This document shows, piece after piece, positions 12,295-23,612 of a stretch of 64,000 nucleotides of DNA (position 1 is the first letter of the stretch; every line of letters begins with the position of its first letter). This stretch comes from Erythroxylum novogranatense (Eukaryota; Streptophyta; Magnoliopsida; Malpighiales; Erythroxylaceae): contig CM057230.1 of the NCBI GenBank assembly GCA_029891385.1, positions 31,389,402-31,453,401 of the forward strand. Reading direction: 5' to 3'. The notes under the pieces were generated by a model. That model was not told the origin of the DNA and searched no databases. It worked only from the letters and a program-made list of their open reading frames with translations. Made by a program: the position numbers and the translations under genes.

Positions 12295-13135
12295 TTCATG
12301 GAAGTTGTAGCATATTGAGTTAGCTTTCCATTTCCACTGATCTTGCTAATTTTCGAGTTGTATATTGGGAGATATGAACTGATTACTATTGACTGGTTTT
12401 GAGCATTTTGATGAAACCTAGCCTAAGTGTTGAGTTTGTGAGCTTGCGGATTGGAAGCTATTTTAGCAAATTATGTGAACTGAATTGGTGTGAGTGATCT
12501 TCTGAAAAGTTGCAGAGGAAGGAATTATCTTGAAAATGATATATAGTGTGTAATTTGTAGAGGTCAGATTTGGGAGTTATGATTTTTCAAATATTGAACC
12601 TGCATTAGGTTATGAATTGCTGATCATGGTAGTAACTTGCATGACAGTTTTGAAATTGTTGAAAATTGAATTGGATTTTGAGTTCTTCATGAAAATTGAA
12701 TTTTAAGATCTTATCTTTTCAGGGATATAAGGTAGTGAATTTTGTGACATTTGTGCTAAGAGTTATGCTGTTTGGAAAATTACTGTCCAGATTGGTTGAT
12801 TTCAGTAGACAGATTCTTTGTTGAATTGTTTGACCTAGTTAGAAAGTGATTTTGATTTTGGGTTGTTCATGAAAGTTGTAGATGACATTGTGAACTTATT
12901 GAGCATATTTATGTCGTAATTTCTGGCTGAAGAATCTGAGAGTTATGGAAATTGCAATGTACTGTCTGTTTTAATGGGATTTGAGTAGGCAGTAGCTTTG
13001 AAGGGATTTTTGACACCCTTAGGGGTGAAATTGTTTTTTATGGTCTTCTTGAGAATTGTAGAGGTTTTTATGATCTTTCCAACAAGGTATGATTTGTATT
13101 TTTCTGAATTGTGTGCTAAGAGCTATGGATGTTGG
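12295..13135 (+). repeat. ~185-bp degenerate tandem repeats in LARD-2 5' LTR
   Basis: Five units start with a variant of TTCATGAAAGTTGTAGA at about 12297, 12490, 12685, 12865 and 13040. Each ends with a variant of GAGTTATG some 80-100 bp later. Spacing is about 175-195 bp. The 3' LTR has the same series at about 20145-20965. Related series exist in the other LTR families. Confidence 0.65.
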
Positions 13136-13192
13136 AAGTTGGATTAGAAATCAGGAAAAAAAAAAGGAATAGGAATGTGGAATCACTCCCGG

Positions 13193-13320
13193 TTGCTAGG
13201 GCGACGCCTTGCCCTAGCAACGAGGCTCGGAGGGACGGCATCGCTAGGGCGACGCCTCGCCCTAGCGACGAGGACGAATCAGTCGACCTCGCGAGGGCGA
13301 CGTCTCGCCCCCGCGAGGCT
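13193..13320 (+). repeat. GC-rich palindromic array in LARD-2 5' LTR
   Basis: Three units. The middle one, 13243-13266, is a perfect inverted repeat with arms GCTAGGGCGA and TCGCCCTAGC around CGCC. The third uses a different core, CTCGCGAGGGCGA with TCGCCCCCGCGAG. Open frames running through it (Ala/Arg/Pro-rich) are by-products of the composition. The array ends abruptly in TGATTTTTTTC. Confidence 0.85.
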
Positions 13321-14997
13321 GATTTTTTTCTTTATTATTATTATTTGCTATTTGGTATTTTGTGATTTCTTGCTTCTTTTGTCAATTTCATTTCCATCCG
13401 ACGTCCGATTGACCTGATTCTTGAGGCATCAGATTTGTAAGATATTGAATTTCATTTTATGAGAAATTGAGAATTTTCGGGCGAGGATTGGCGTGGCCGG
13501 GTAATCTGAGCCTTTAATTCTTGTTTTGCTTAATTGGGAACCTATAGAGGTCGAATTATGCACCGTCAACGCCAATAGGTTTCTAATTTTTTAGGCAATT
13601 TTTAATAGAAAAAATGGGATTAGGGCCGGAAATATCATGAACATGCATTGTGCACCTGCAAATTGCTTCATATGCATTATTAAATAGTTCTGATTGGACA
13701 AGAGGTAATGAGTATATTTTCGATTATTATAGAGGCACATTTGGGCGTCGATCACCGGCGTTCTTGAGACTTCCAGATATTAGCTCGAAAGCAGGTGAGT
13801 AACCTAGTTGGTTTCTCAACCTATATGTGTTTAATTTATTGCACAGATGCGATGTGGAGTTAAGGTTGGATATATGTGATTGCTTTTAATTGATTTGGAC
13901 CATGGGTGTTGAAATATTGAAATGTGATATAGAAGTGCAAATGTGAATAAATGTGTATGAATGCATTAGCGAATTGAATGGTAAATGTATTAGTGAAATG
14001 AATTGAATCGCATATGATTGAAATACGGACCAAAGGTCCGAGAGAAATGGAAAATGGTATCGAAATGGAAAATGGTGAAATAGAAAGTGACATATGCATT
14101 CATGCATAATTGAATGATCAGATAAAGACAGTTGTGATCGGAGCAGCCAACGTAATGTCGTGGTATCGCTTGCCCCCTGAGGTGGTGCATACCCTGAGGG
14201 CTCTCCCACGCAGTGCTTTCGGATACCACAGCTCACTGTATCGAGGCTTCAGCCCACCAAACATCATTCTTGAACCGAGCCTTGAGCTCGAGGGAGTTAG
14301 TGCATACCCGAGGGCTCTTCTACTCCCTAGACGCGTCGATTCTTGAACACCGATAGCGCTCGGTCCACAACACCGTAACAAAATGAGAAGAGTCACGTGT
14401 GCATATTGCATATATGAATGTTTAAATGTGAATTGTATGAAAGGCGTACTGCCTGATAATTACGAAATTGGAGTGCATGTGATTCTTGATTGTGATAATA
14501 TATGATTTAGTGTGATTGTTTGAATATGCATGAGTTGAGTGAACCATCGATGATGGTTTCTCATTGAGTTCGCAAACTCACCCAACATTGCAACTATTTT
14601 TCAGGAATTGAAAAGTACCCCGTTAGTGAACCGGGAGTATGATTACTGCAAGAGAGTCGGTGTTTGAAGTCGGGATCAGTTCACGTCTGCATTTGTGTCA
14701 TTTTGACTTATGTGTAAATTTAGATTCCGCAAAAATGGTACTGAATTGTTTGAGGGCCCTAATTGATAAATATTGTTTGAAAAATGATCTTTGATAAAGT
14801 GTATGACTAAAATGGGTTTTCGTATCACGGGCCCGAATCGTTTATTTTATTTCGCTTTTCGATTGTTTTCAAAAGAAAAAATATCATAATGAGTTTTAAA
14901 GCGCATTGATCGCTCTAGCATACCACCCTCATGGTCGCGAGCTCGGATATCACCGTCGATGTCGGGTTGGGTCTCATGGAGTGGGATGCTACATTTG

Positions 14998-15010
14998 TGG
15001 TATCAGAGCC
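14998..15010 (+). other. LARD-2 primer-binding site
   Basis: TGGTATCAGAGCC begins 4 bp after the 5' LTR end at 14993, complementary to the 3' end of initiator tRNA-Met. Confidence 0.9.
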
Positions 15011-18000
15011 CAGAAGTACAATCTTACATGGGCTTTCTGAAAAAAAAAGAAGTGTCAAGTTACGTGCATTTAAGTCATGTCACGGCAGACAGTGACAACT
15101 GATCCCTAGTGTAGTATGTGAGTCGTAGGCATAAGTATGTCTTAGTCGTTTAAGCGGTTAGAAAAGGTGAGAAAAAGAATAATGTGTTAGAATGTGAAAA
15201 AAGGAAGAAATGGATATCGCAAAATAAGAAAAAGTGTATGGTTTGATCAGACAGATGACTATTTAGTGTACTGGTATTGATGGATATCTTGTGAAATACA
15301 ATATTAGAGTTATATTGGGTATATCATTGAAGTTGTGAATTCATAGAGGAAAATAGAGATGTGACAATGGTAAGATTTACAGTGTATAAGGTAAATGACA
15401 ATAAAGTGTTCTATGATATAGAGAAGTTACATTTGGGATTAATTACCATGATGAGTGTTATAAATAAGGATGGTGATTTGGAGTCAAATTATACATTTAG
15501 TGCAAAATCAAGAATGATTTCATATCTGTGATATTGATTTGAGTGCGGAAATATATGGGTATAATGCAATAATGAAAAGATTGAAATGTAAGACAATGAA
15601 ATTGATAGATGAAAAAGTTGTTCGGGTTTAATTGATCTGCCTAAGTAAATGCACACCTGCTTATGGGAGCCCTATGGTAAGTGAAAATGTTCAGTTGCAA
15701 TTGATGAGTTAATGGATAATTGCTAGCCAGAATTCTTGTCAAATAATAATAATAATAATAATAATTCTTTATGAGTTAGTATAAGAAATGAAAGTGCTTA
15801 TAATGATCAGTTGTGGATGAATAGAGATTGTATATGATCCTCACGAGCAAGGGACGGTGTAAGCAGGAAGGTTGTTGAGTTCAGAATATATTGTCACTAT
15901 CAGTGTATATCTGGATCAAGCATAAGCATAAATGAATAATTTACGTGAATATGATATAGGAAGTAATCGGTGGCCTATTACATAAGCTCCGACTATAATG
16001 TCAGTAGCTCAAGTTTAGAATGAGTTAGAGTCAGGCATGAGCATGCTCTGAGAAAGAAGAGAGACAATTAAAGATGTTTGCATTGGTAATGACCTTGAGG
16101 GAATAAAAAGAGGGACATGAATATAGTAAGGTCCCCATGATCAAGAACTGGTACCAAAAAGAGAATGGTTATCGAAAATTAAATGAGATTACGGTGTTCT
16201 TAGCAGTATGAGCTATTAACGGGCAAAGTGATGAGCATATATATATTAGATTAGGTGTGATGATCATGGTGATGTATGTCAAGATATTAAAGGAAATGAA
16301 ATTGTTTAAGTGCCCTTCAGAAATTTATCTTCGTGAAGTATCAAGAGTAACTGATTTGTATTACATCTAGCAGAGACTCTAGCGTAAGAGCTAAACTATG
16401 TTACTGAAAGAGTGTACATTATGTTAATGAGATGACTCTGATTATTTAAGAGAATTACTGAATATTAAGGAAATATTATTTGCGAAGTTGAGGGGATTAA
16501 AGGTTCGTGTCTACTTTGTGTAGTTATGTTCTGAAAGTACGAGGTCGATATAACGATTGTGTATTCACATCAGTGAGTGATCTATCGTGAATAAATCGAG
16601 TTATGTAGAGAAATTTAGGTAAGGAACATGTCTCAATTGTGTTGCAATGGATAACGGATATAAGCATAAGAAATAGATACATTGGTATAGGTGAGGAGAT
16701 TGGTTATCATGCAAGTTTCATAAGAGTGAAATAAGGGATGAATTAGTATGCGAACATGGGATATTGGAAGAATTAATCAAGATATTGGTATTGATAAAAT
16801 GCGAAAGTTCAAAAGATATGTGTATGCGAATTTGGAATTCATTAGAACTAATGGAATCTTTGGATCGTTCATCAATCGTCAAAGATTTTCTGGTTTAGCG
16901 AATCGACAAGAATAACTGAGGAAAACATGTGAATGTTATGACTGATGATCATAAAGGAGACATTTGAAGAATTTACTATCTATACTGAAGTGTTCCAGTA
17001 AAGGTTATGATGTGATTTATTGACATTGTATAAAGTGATTTTATGCACCTTAGGCCAAATATGATTCCATGGGCGATATTATGATTGATGATTTGAAATT
17101 TGTTACACTTAGTGTGGCCTAAAAGCTTGGAGATATTAATCGTATAGAAATAGTTTGGAGATGTCTATGAATATGCAAATCAATACCGATTGAGTTATTT
17201 CGTGCATTTGAATGATTTGAAAAGGATTCAGCGGCTGATTACTCCAAACTAAGCTAATGGTGCAATTCAAGGGATTGAGCAAAGAAATAAATAAATAGAT
17301 AAATAAATTCAATTGTAGAAGATCAAAATTCGGGTAATAAGGGTAATAAGGTTATCAAATCTAGTGTATTATTGAGTGTTAATAGTCGAACTGACAAAAA
17401 GGGGGTAAAAGAAAGCATTATTAGTCATGGGAATTTTAAAATAGGTGTGCATCAAAACGGATTGGTAAAACCCGAAGTGAGGATGTAGAAATTGTAAACC
17501 GTATCGAAGAACTGAAGATAATTCCAATTGTTGAGAAAAGTGATAGGTATAGTTCAAATTAAGAAATATGGGTGATACTTATTACGGGAACTGTTAGTGA
17601 AAACGTAAGGAATGATTGAAGCTTTATGTTCTAGCAAGAGCGTATTGAAAGAGTAATTGAAAGGTTAGAATGAGAAATCAAATGATTATAAGTGAATGGT
17701 TCGAGAAAGCACAAGAAACAATCGAAGTGTTATGTTCTAGTAAAAGTATTGTGGAAAAGCAATTGATGGTATAGTCTGTCAAAGTGAACGATGACATGTG
17801 TGATTAACCAACAGGTATTTTTGGATTTCGTTGAGATATGAGATTGATGTATAGTGCAAAGGAATTATGGCATGACAATCATTATATTGGTGTCACCATT
17901 CGAAAAGCGTATAAGGGGTCTTACTGCCAAAAAGAAGTCATTATCTCTATATTATGTGATCAGGGCAATAAAGTGATAGGTTAAGTAATTTAAGATGGTG

Positions 18001-18492
18001 ACATTGAGTTGAATTGATTCACACTGAGATTATAAATCTCATGAGATTTGTGTTTTGATAATAACGAAATCTAATAAACGATAAATGAAATATTTTGAAG
18101 GGTAAGGCCTCGACCAAAAGGTACTTAGATGGAAATAAAGGAGTAATTAAGGGAAATTGAATTTGTGATGAGGGGCCTCTATGCGATTGTGGTGTAAATA
18201 GAATTATGGATTGGTAAGTTAGGCTAAAACCTAAAAGATGATTCGGATTCACAAAGTGTTTCATAGATAGAATTGGGAATATTGTTAGGATCCGATATAT
18301 ATTTTATTGATATTGAAAGTGACGAATTGCGCGTAATCATGAGAAAGCAGTAAAATCATGGAAAGTTTGAAAAGGGTAATTGATTGTTTTGATCTCCGTT
18401 TATTGACTGAATTTGGTCGTGTAGTGAAAACAGTGGGAAACAGAGAGTATTAATCAAAAAGACTCCCCTGCCTTCTTGATCAATCGTATATG
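15011..18492 (+). other. LARD-2 interior, 3.5 kb without recognisable coding
   Basis: All frames on both strands are closed by frequent stops, and no zinc knuckle, protease, RT or integrase motif can be read. Composition is AT-rich with many ATG and TGA words. Two simple repeats, (AAT)n at 15741-15765 and AAATAAAT-type at 17284-17308, are the only local structure I see. It may be an ancient, unreadable gag-pol or replacement DNA. The sequence alone does not say which. Confidence 0.7.
15741..15765 (+). repeat. (AAT)n microsatellite
   Basis: About eight AAT units in tandem inside the LARD-2 interior. Confidence 0.9.
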
Positions 18493-18530
18493 AAATTTCG
18501 AGGACGAAATTTTTATTAAGAGGGGAGAAT
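18493..18530 (+). other. LARD-2 hairpin and polypurine tract
   Basis: AAATTTCG and CGAAATTT arms around AGGA (18493-18512) are followed by the purine tract AAGAGGGGAGAA, directly against the 3' LTR start at 18531. The layout is the same as in the chromovirus at 53850-53886. Confidence 0.85.
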
Positions 18531-21500
18531 TGTAACATCTAATCTCCGATGAGAATGGTATTTTAGTAAATTGGGTCAGGTCAGGAGTATTAAATTATAT
18601 CTCGGCATGCACATACAGCATATAGCCTCTATGATTGATGGTTTGTTGCACTTGCACATGGTATACATGCATTCAAGACATTTTCCGGCTTAGGTTTCAA
18701 ATTGAGATCTTTTGTGAAATTTATGGGATAATTGTACTTGGAAAATTATATGGAGTACGCCATTGAGTGTTTTACATTTTTAGAGATTTATAAGAATTTT
18801 TCTGAAATTTTTCGGGTTACTTGCCTGGACCAAAAAATTTTTCAACTAGCTGACTGAGTGAGTTTTCTGTACTGAAAATGACTAGCCAATAGCACTAGAA
18901 AATTAGAGATATGATGTTGGGATTTATTAAGTTAAGCCATTGAAATTTGACGAGAAATCGAAATAGAATCTGGAACCGGATTAAAAATCGGGACAAGTGG
19001 CAAGTGACACATGTCACTTGCCTACCTAGCTTTCTAAAATGGGTAATACATATCCTAAGTTGGTGAGTCTCTCTCATGACATTCTCTATGGGGAAAGACT
19101 TTAAAATATCACTATGAAAGTCTAAAACTCCTCTCATACGTGTGTAGCTTGAGTCCTTCTTAATTGATGTGTTTGTCTTTTTTTGTATTTAATGTCTTTG
19201 TCCTATTGCCTTCATCACACGACTCTCTCCTTCAAAGTTTAAACATCACTTGGAAAGCTACTCTTCTCTCCTTCATCTGAAACTTCTTCCTTCCTCCTCC
19301 TTTTGTTGTTTTTGTTCTTCCTCCATAATTACTTGCTTTTCCTTTAGCCACACCTAAGATCAACTTGAACTTGGAAATTATGATGATTGTGATGGTCGAA
19401 GGTGGGGAGGTAAAGTAGAGGTTGGTGTTTTTGTTTGAAGATTTGGGAAACTTAAAGCTTGAAGCTTGGAAAAATTTAAGAGTTGAAGCCTTGGAGATTT
19501 GGAGAGTTTGCAACTTGTTAGGTAAGAGTTGTGTTTGCTTTCCTTCTTTTGGTAGTTAGAAGCATGCATGGGAATCCTTTGAGCATTTATTTGATCATTA
19601 TAAGGGTAGGTTTAAATGGGTTTAAATATATGCTTGTGTATGGATGAATGAATGAATAAGGTTTCCATTGATTTGACTTGGTTTTGGATTGAGTTTGCAA
19701 GGTTTGATGCATGGAAAAGTAATGAAAGTTAATTGTGTATGTGCTGCCAAAGTTTGTTTAAGTATACAAATAAATGTTTTGATAAGTTTGTGGCTGAATT
19801 AGAGGTTTAAGTGGATGCTTAGTGATGGGTTATTGATATTAGAAGTGATAGGAGTTAGGTTAATGTTGAAAGCTGGAAAATGAATCTTTGACCTATTGTA
19901 ATGTTTTGATCATAACTAATTGTGTAGGTGAGCAAATGAGGTGAGGTTTAAGCCCAATGAAACTTTTGGATGTTGGCTTCAAATTTGTGTGAAATAGGTG
20001 TTGTTAAATTGTAATGTTAGAAGGGTGAATTTTTGCATGGGAAGTTTCTGTTTGTAGGGTCTGTGAACAGTACCCTCATATATGACCTGATTGCTTTGTT
20101 AATTTTTCTAAATTTATTGAGATGGAATTTGGGAAAATGGTATTCATGGAAGTTGTATCATATTGAGTTAGCTTTCCATTGCCACTGATCTTGCTAATTT
20201 TCGAGTTGTATATTGGGAGATATGAACTGATTACTATTGACTGGTTTTGAGCATTTTGATGAAACCTAGCCTAAGTGTTGAGTTTGTGAGCTTGCGGATT
20301 GGAAACTATTTTAGCAAATTATGTGAACTGAATTGGTGTGAGTGATCTTCTGTAAATTTTCAGAGGAAGGAATTATCTTGAAAATGATATATGGTGTGTA
20401 ATTTTTAGAGGTCAGATTTGGGAGTTATGATTTTTCAAATATTGAACCTGCATTAGGTTATGAATTGCTGATCATGGCAGTAACTTGCATGACAGTTTTG
20501 AAATTGTTAGAAACTGAATTGGATTTTGAGTTCTTCATGAAAATTGAAGTTTAAGATCTTATCTTTTCAGGGATATAAGGTAGTGAATTTTGTGACATTT
20601 TTGCTAAGAGTTATGCTGTTTAGAAAATTACTGTCCAGATTGGTTGATTTCAGTAGACAGATTTTTTGTGGAATTGTTTGACCTAGTTAGCAAGTGATTT
20701 TGATTTTGGGTTGTTCATGAAAGTTGTAGATGACATTGTGAACTTATTGAGCATATTTATGTCGTAATTTCTGGCTGAAGAATCTGAGAGTTATGGAAAT
20801 TGCAATGTACTGTCTGTTTTAATGGGATTTGAGTAGGCAGTAGCTTTGAAGGGATTTTTGACACCTTTAGGGGTGAAATTGTTTTTTATGGTCTTCTTGA
20901 GAATTGTAGAGGTTTTTATGATCTTTCCAACAAGGTATGATTTGTATTTTTCTGAATTGTGTGCTAAGAGCTATGAATGTTGGAAGTTGGATTAGAAATC
21001 AGGAAAAAAAAGGAATGGGAATGTGGAATCACGCCCGGTTGCTAGGGCGACGCCTCGCCCTAGCAACGAGGCTCGGAGGGACGGCATCGCTAGAGCGACG
21101 CCTCGCCCTAGCGACGAGGCCGGATCAGTTGGCCTCGCGAGGATTTTTCCTTTATTATTATTATTTGCTATTTGTTATTTTGTGATTTCTTGCTTCTTTT
21201 GTCAATTTCTTTTCCATCCGACGTCCGATTGACCTGATTCTTGAGGCATCGGATTTGTAAGATATTGAATTTCATTTTATGAGAAATTGGGAATTTTCGG
21301 CGAGGATTGGCGTGGCCCGGTAACGGAGCCTTTAATTCTTGTTTTGCTTAATTGGGAATCTATAGAAACCGAATTAATTGCCGTCAACGCCAATAGGTTT
21401 CTAATTTTTTTAGACGGATTTTTCTAATAGAAAAAATGGGATTAGGGCCGAAAATATCATGAACATGCATTGTGCACCTGCAAATTGCTTCATATGCATT

Positions 21501-22803
21501 ATTAAATAGTTCTGATTGGACAAGAGGTAATGAGTATATTTTACGATTATTATAGAGGCACATTTGGGCGTCGATCACCGAAGCGTTATGAGACTTCCAG
21601 ATATTAGCTCGAATGCGGTGAGTAACCTAGTTGGTTTCTCAACCTATATGTGTTTAATTTATTGCATGATGCGATGTGGAGTTAAGGTTGGATATATGTG
21701 ATTGCTTTTAATTGATTTGGGACCATGGGTGTTGAAATATTGAAATGTGATATGAAGTGCAAATGTGAATAAATGTGTATGAATGCATTAGCGAATTGAA
21801 TGGTAAATGTATTAGTGAAATGAATTGAATCTGCATATGATTGAAATACCGGACCAAAGGTCCGAGAGAAATGGAAAATGGTATCGAAATGGAAAATGAC
21901 TGAAATGGAAAGTGACATATGCATTCATGCATAATTGAATGATCGATAAAAGCGATTGTGATCGGGCGATCAACGTAATGTCGTGGTATCGCTTGCCCCC
22001 GAGGTGGTGCATACCCGAGGCTCTCCCACGATGCTAGGATACCACAGGCTCATCAGATCGAGGCTTCAGCCCACCAAACATCATTATCGAACCGAGCCTC
22101 GAGCTCGAGGGGAGTTAGTGCATACCCAGAGGGCTCTCCTACTCCCTAGACGCGTCTGATTACTGAACACTGATAGGCGCTCGGTCACAACACCGTAACA
22201 AAATGAGAAGAGTCACATGTGCATATTGCATATATGAATGTTTAAATGTGAATTGTATGAAAGGCGTATTGCCTGATAATTGCGAAATGGAGTGCATGTG
22301 ATTCTTGATTATGATAATATATGATTTAGTGTGATTGTTTGAATATGCATGAGTTGAGTGAACCATCGATGATGGTTTCTCATTGAGTTCGCAAACTCAC
22401 CCAACTTTGCAACTATTTTCAGAATTGAAAAGTACCCGTTAGTGAACCGGAGTATGATTCCGCAAGAGAGTCGGTGTTTGAAGTCGGGATCGGTTCATGC
22501 GCATTTGTGTCATTTTGACTTATGTAAATTTAGATTCCGCAAAATGGTACTGAATTGTTTGAGGCCCTAATTGATAAATATTGTTTGAAAATGATCTTTG
22601 ATAAAGTGTATGACTAAAATGGGTTTTCGTATCACGGGCCGAATCGTTTATTTTATTTCCGCAAGACTCGATTGTTTTCAAAAGAAAAAAATCATAATGA
22701 GTTTTAAACTGCATTGATCGCTCTAACATACCACCCTCATGGTCGCTGGCTCGGATATCACCGTCGATGTCGGGTTCGAGTCTCGCGGGAGTGGGATGCT
22801 ACA
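18531..22803 (+). repeat. LARD-2 3' LTR
   Basis: A 4273-bp LTR matching 10684-14993 throughout. Most differences are single changes in the AT-rich first 3 kb. In the CG-rich last kilobase (about 21290-22190) short indels are frequent. The palindromic array has lost its last unit (21041-21143). The end GGGATGCTACA is followed by the duplicated TTTTG. Confidence 0.93.
21041..21143 (+). repeat. GC-rich palindromic array in LARD-2 3' LTR (shortened)
   Basis: Same start as 13193-13320, but the third unit is truncated. Sequence between two GCGAGG words has been lost, leaving CCTCGCGAGG joined to ATTTTTCC. This is the pattern expected from deletion between short direct repeats in a hairpin-forming region. 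Confidence 0.85.
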
Positions 22804-22808
22804 TTTTG
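22804..22808. other. Target-site duplication TTTTG, right of LARD-2
   Basis: Second copy of the 5-bp duplication. The copia leader resumes immediately after it. Confidence 0.95.
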
Positions 22809-23612
22809 GGCCTAAAATGCTTGTAATTATTTTATGTTTCTAGGATGGACAATCAAAAGTGGCTTTATTAGTTCTTGTGATGAATGGAGAAATGAATGCT
22901 TGTAATATGTGATATTATGTGATTGCATGTCATTTAGAAAATTATCAACCCTAGGCCTTGCCATGCATTCATTATGTATGAGATATATAATGAAACAATA
23001 TAGAATGGATAATAAATTGCATCTAGACAAGATGGTATTTAAAACTTAAAGCCCAAAAAGATTGAGTGGGAGAGGATGCTCCTGTGAGAGTCCACGGTCT
23101 CCAAATGATGGCCCGTTTGCATGTGGTGAAGTGTTACTCCCCATCGGAGGGCATGGATCCTAGATCTTGCATGGTTTGGGTCTCCTTAAGGATAAGTCCA
23201 CTTAATGATAGAAAATGTGACCTCCCACCGAGGCATGATTTGTAGGTATCTTTAGTGAATGAATCAAATGGTTATACACTCAACATTTTTTATCAATAAA
23301 CTGCCCACCGTAGCTCTGTTGGTAAAAGTATGGACCAAATTAAAATGCTTCTTAAAAAATTGAGCATGAGATGCTTGGTAGTTTTTTGAGTGGGAGGGTC
23401 CCAGTTTTTCTTTTAATAGATAAGATGGCCCACCGTCACTTAGATACATTATAGATAAGAAAATAACCGTCAGTATAATGTTTTAATTTTAAGTTTTGTT
23501 AAATCTATCATCATGCATACATGCATCATGATTTTATACAAAGTTCCATAAATTGTTGACTAGTATGCTCATGTTTTAATAATTTATATTTTCAGACATA
23601 ATCAACCACAAA
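22809..23612 (+). other. Copia leader, second part
   Basis: About 800 bp between the LARD-2 insertion and the gag start. It is non-coding and no primer site or structured element is visible. Together with 9981-10678 it makes a leader of about 1.5 kb, long for a copia element. Confidence 0.65.

Larger units (their letters stand above)
11674..14604 (+). other. Candidate introns within the LARD-2 LTR
   Basis: A strong donor TTAG|GTAAGAG lies at 11674. An acceptor-like ACTTCCAG ends at 13776, followed by an 18-nt block ATATTAGCTCGAAAGCAG and a second donor GTGAGT at 13795. A polypyrimidine acceptor ATTTTTCAG ends at 14604. The TATTAGCTCG block with flanking donor, and the downstream TTTTTCAG, recur at equivalent places in the solo LTR (43821-43841, 44676) and, on the minus strand, in the chromovirus LTR (50864, 50228). 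This is inference only. The sites could instead mark other conserved leader elements. Confidence 0.3.
10684..14993 (+). repeat. LARD-2 5' LTR
   Basis: A 4310-bp LTR from TGTAACATCCC to GTGGGATGCTACA. Within it are a pyrimidine-rich leader-like zone (11395-11475), a series of ~185-bp degenerate repeats (12295-13135), a GC-rich palindromic array (13193-13320), the conserved box at about 13396-13415, and a CpG-rich 3' part with GAGCTCGAGG and CTCGGTC words near 14285-14370. It is non-coding. Confidence 0.93.
10684..22803 (+). mobile_element. LARD-2: complete non-autonomous LTR retrotransposon of chromovirus affinity
   Basis: Two LTRs (10684-14993 and 18531-22803) begin TGTAACATC and end GATGCTACA. 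They enclose a tRNA-Met primer site, a 3.5 kb interior and a polypurine tract, with TTTTG duplicated on both sides. No gag or pol domain is recognisable in the interior. LTRs of ~4.3 kb and an interior of ~3.5 kb match the published proportions of LARDs. The first ~100 bp of its U3, the hairpin beside the tract, and the primer site match the chromovirus at 49685-61585, so an element of that type is the likely enzyme donor. The U5 ends are not alike. Confidence 0.92.

Noticed and set aside
13129..13417. Ala/Arg/Pro-rich open frames of about 80 codons across the GC array
   Set aside because: They exist only because the palindromic array lacks stops in two frames. The homologous frame at 20937-21232 is altered by indels and no domain is recognisable.
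14998..15010. tRNA gene remnants at the TGGTATCAGAGC matches
   Set aside because: Only the 3'-end complement of initiator tRNA-Met is present, at the expected place after LTR ends. No tRNA body can be folded, so these are primer-binding sites.
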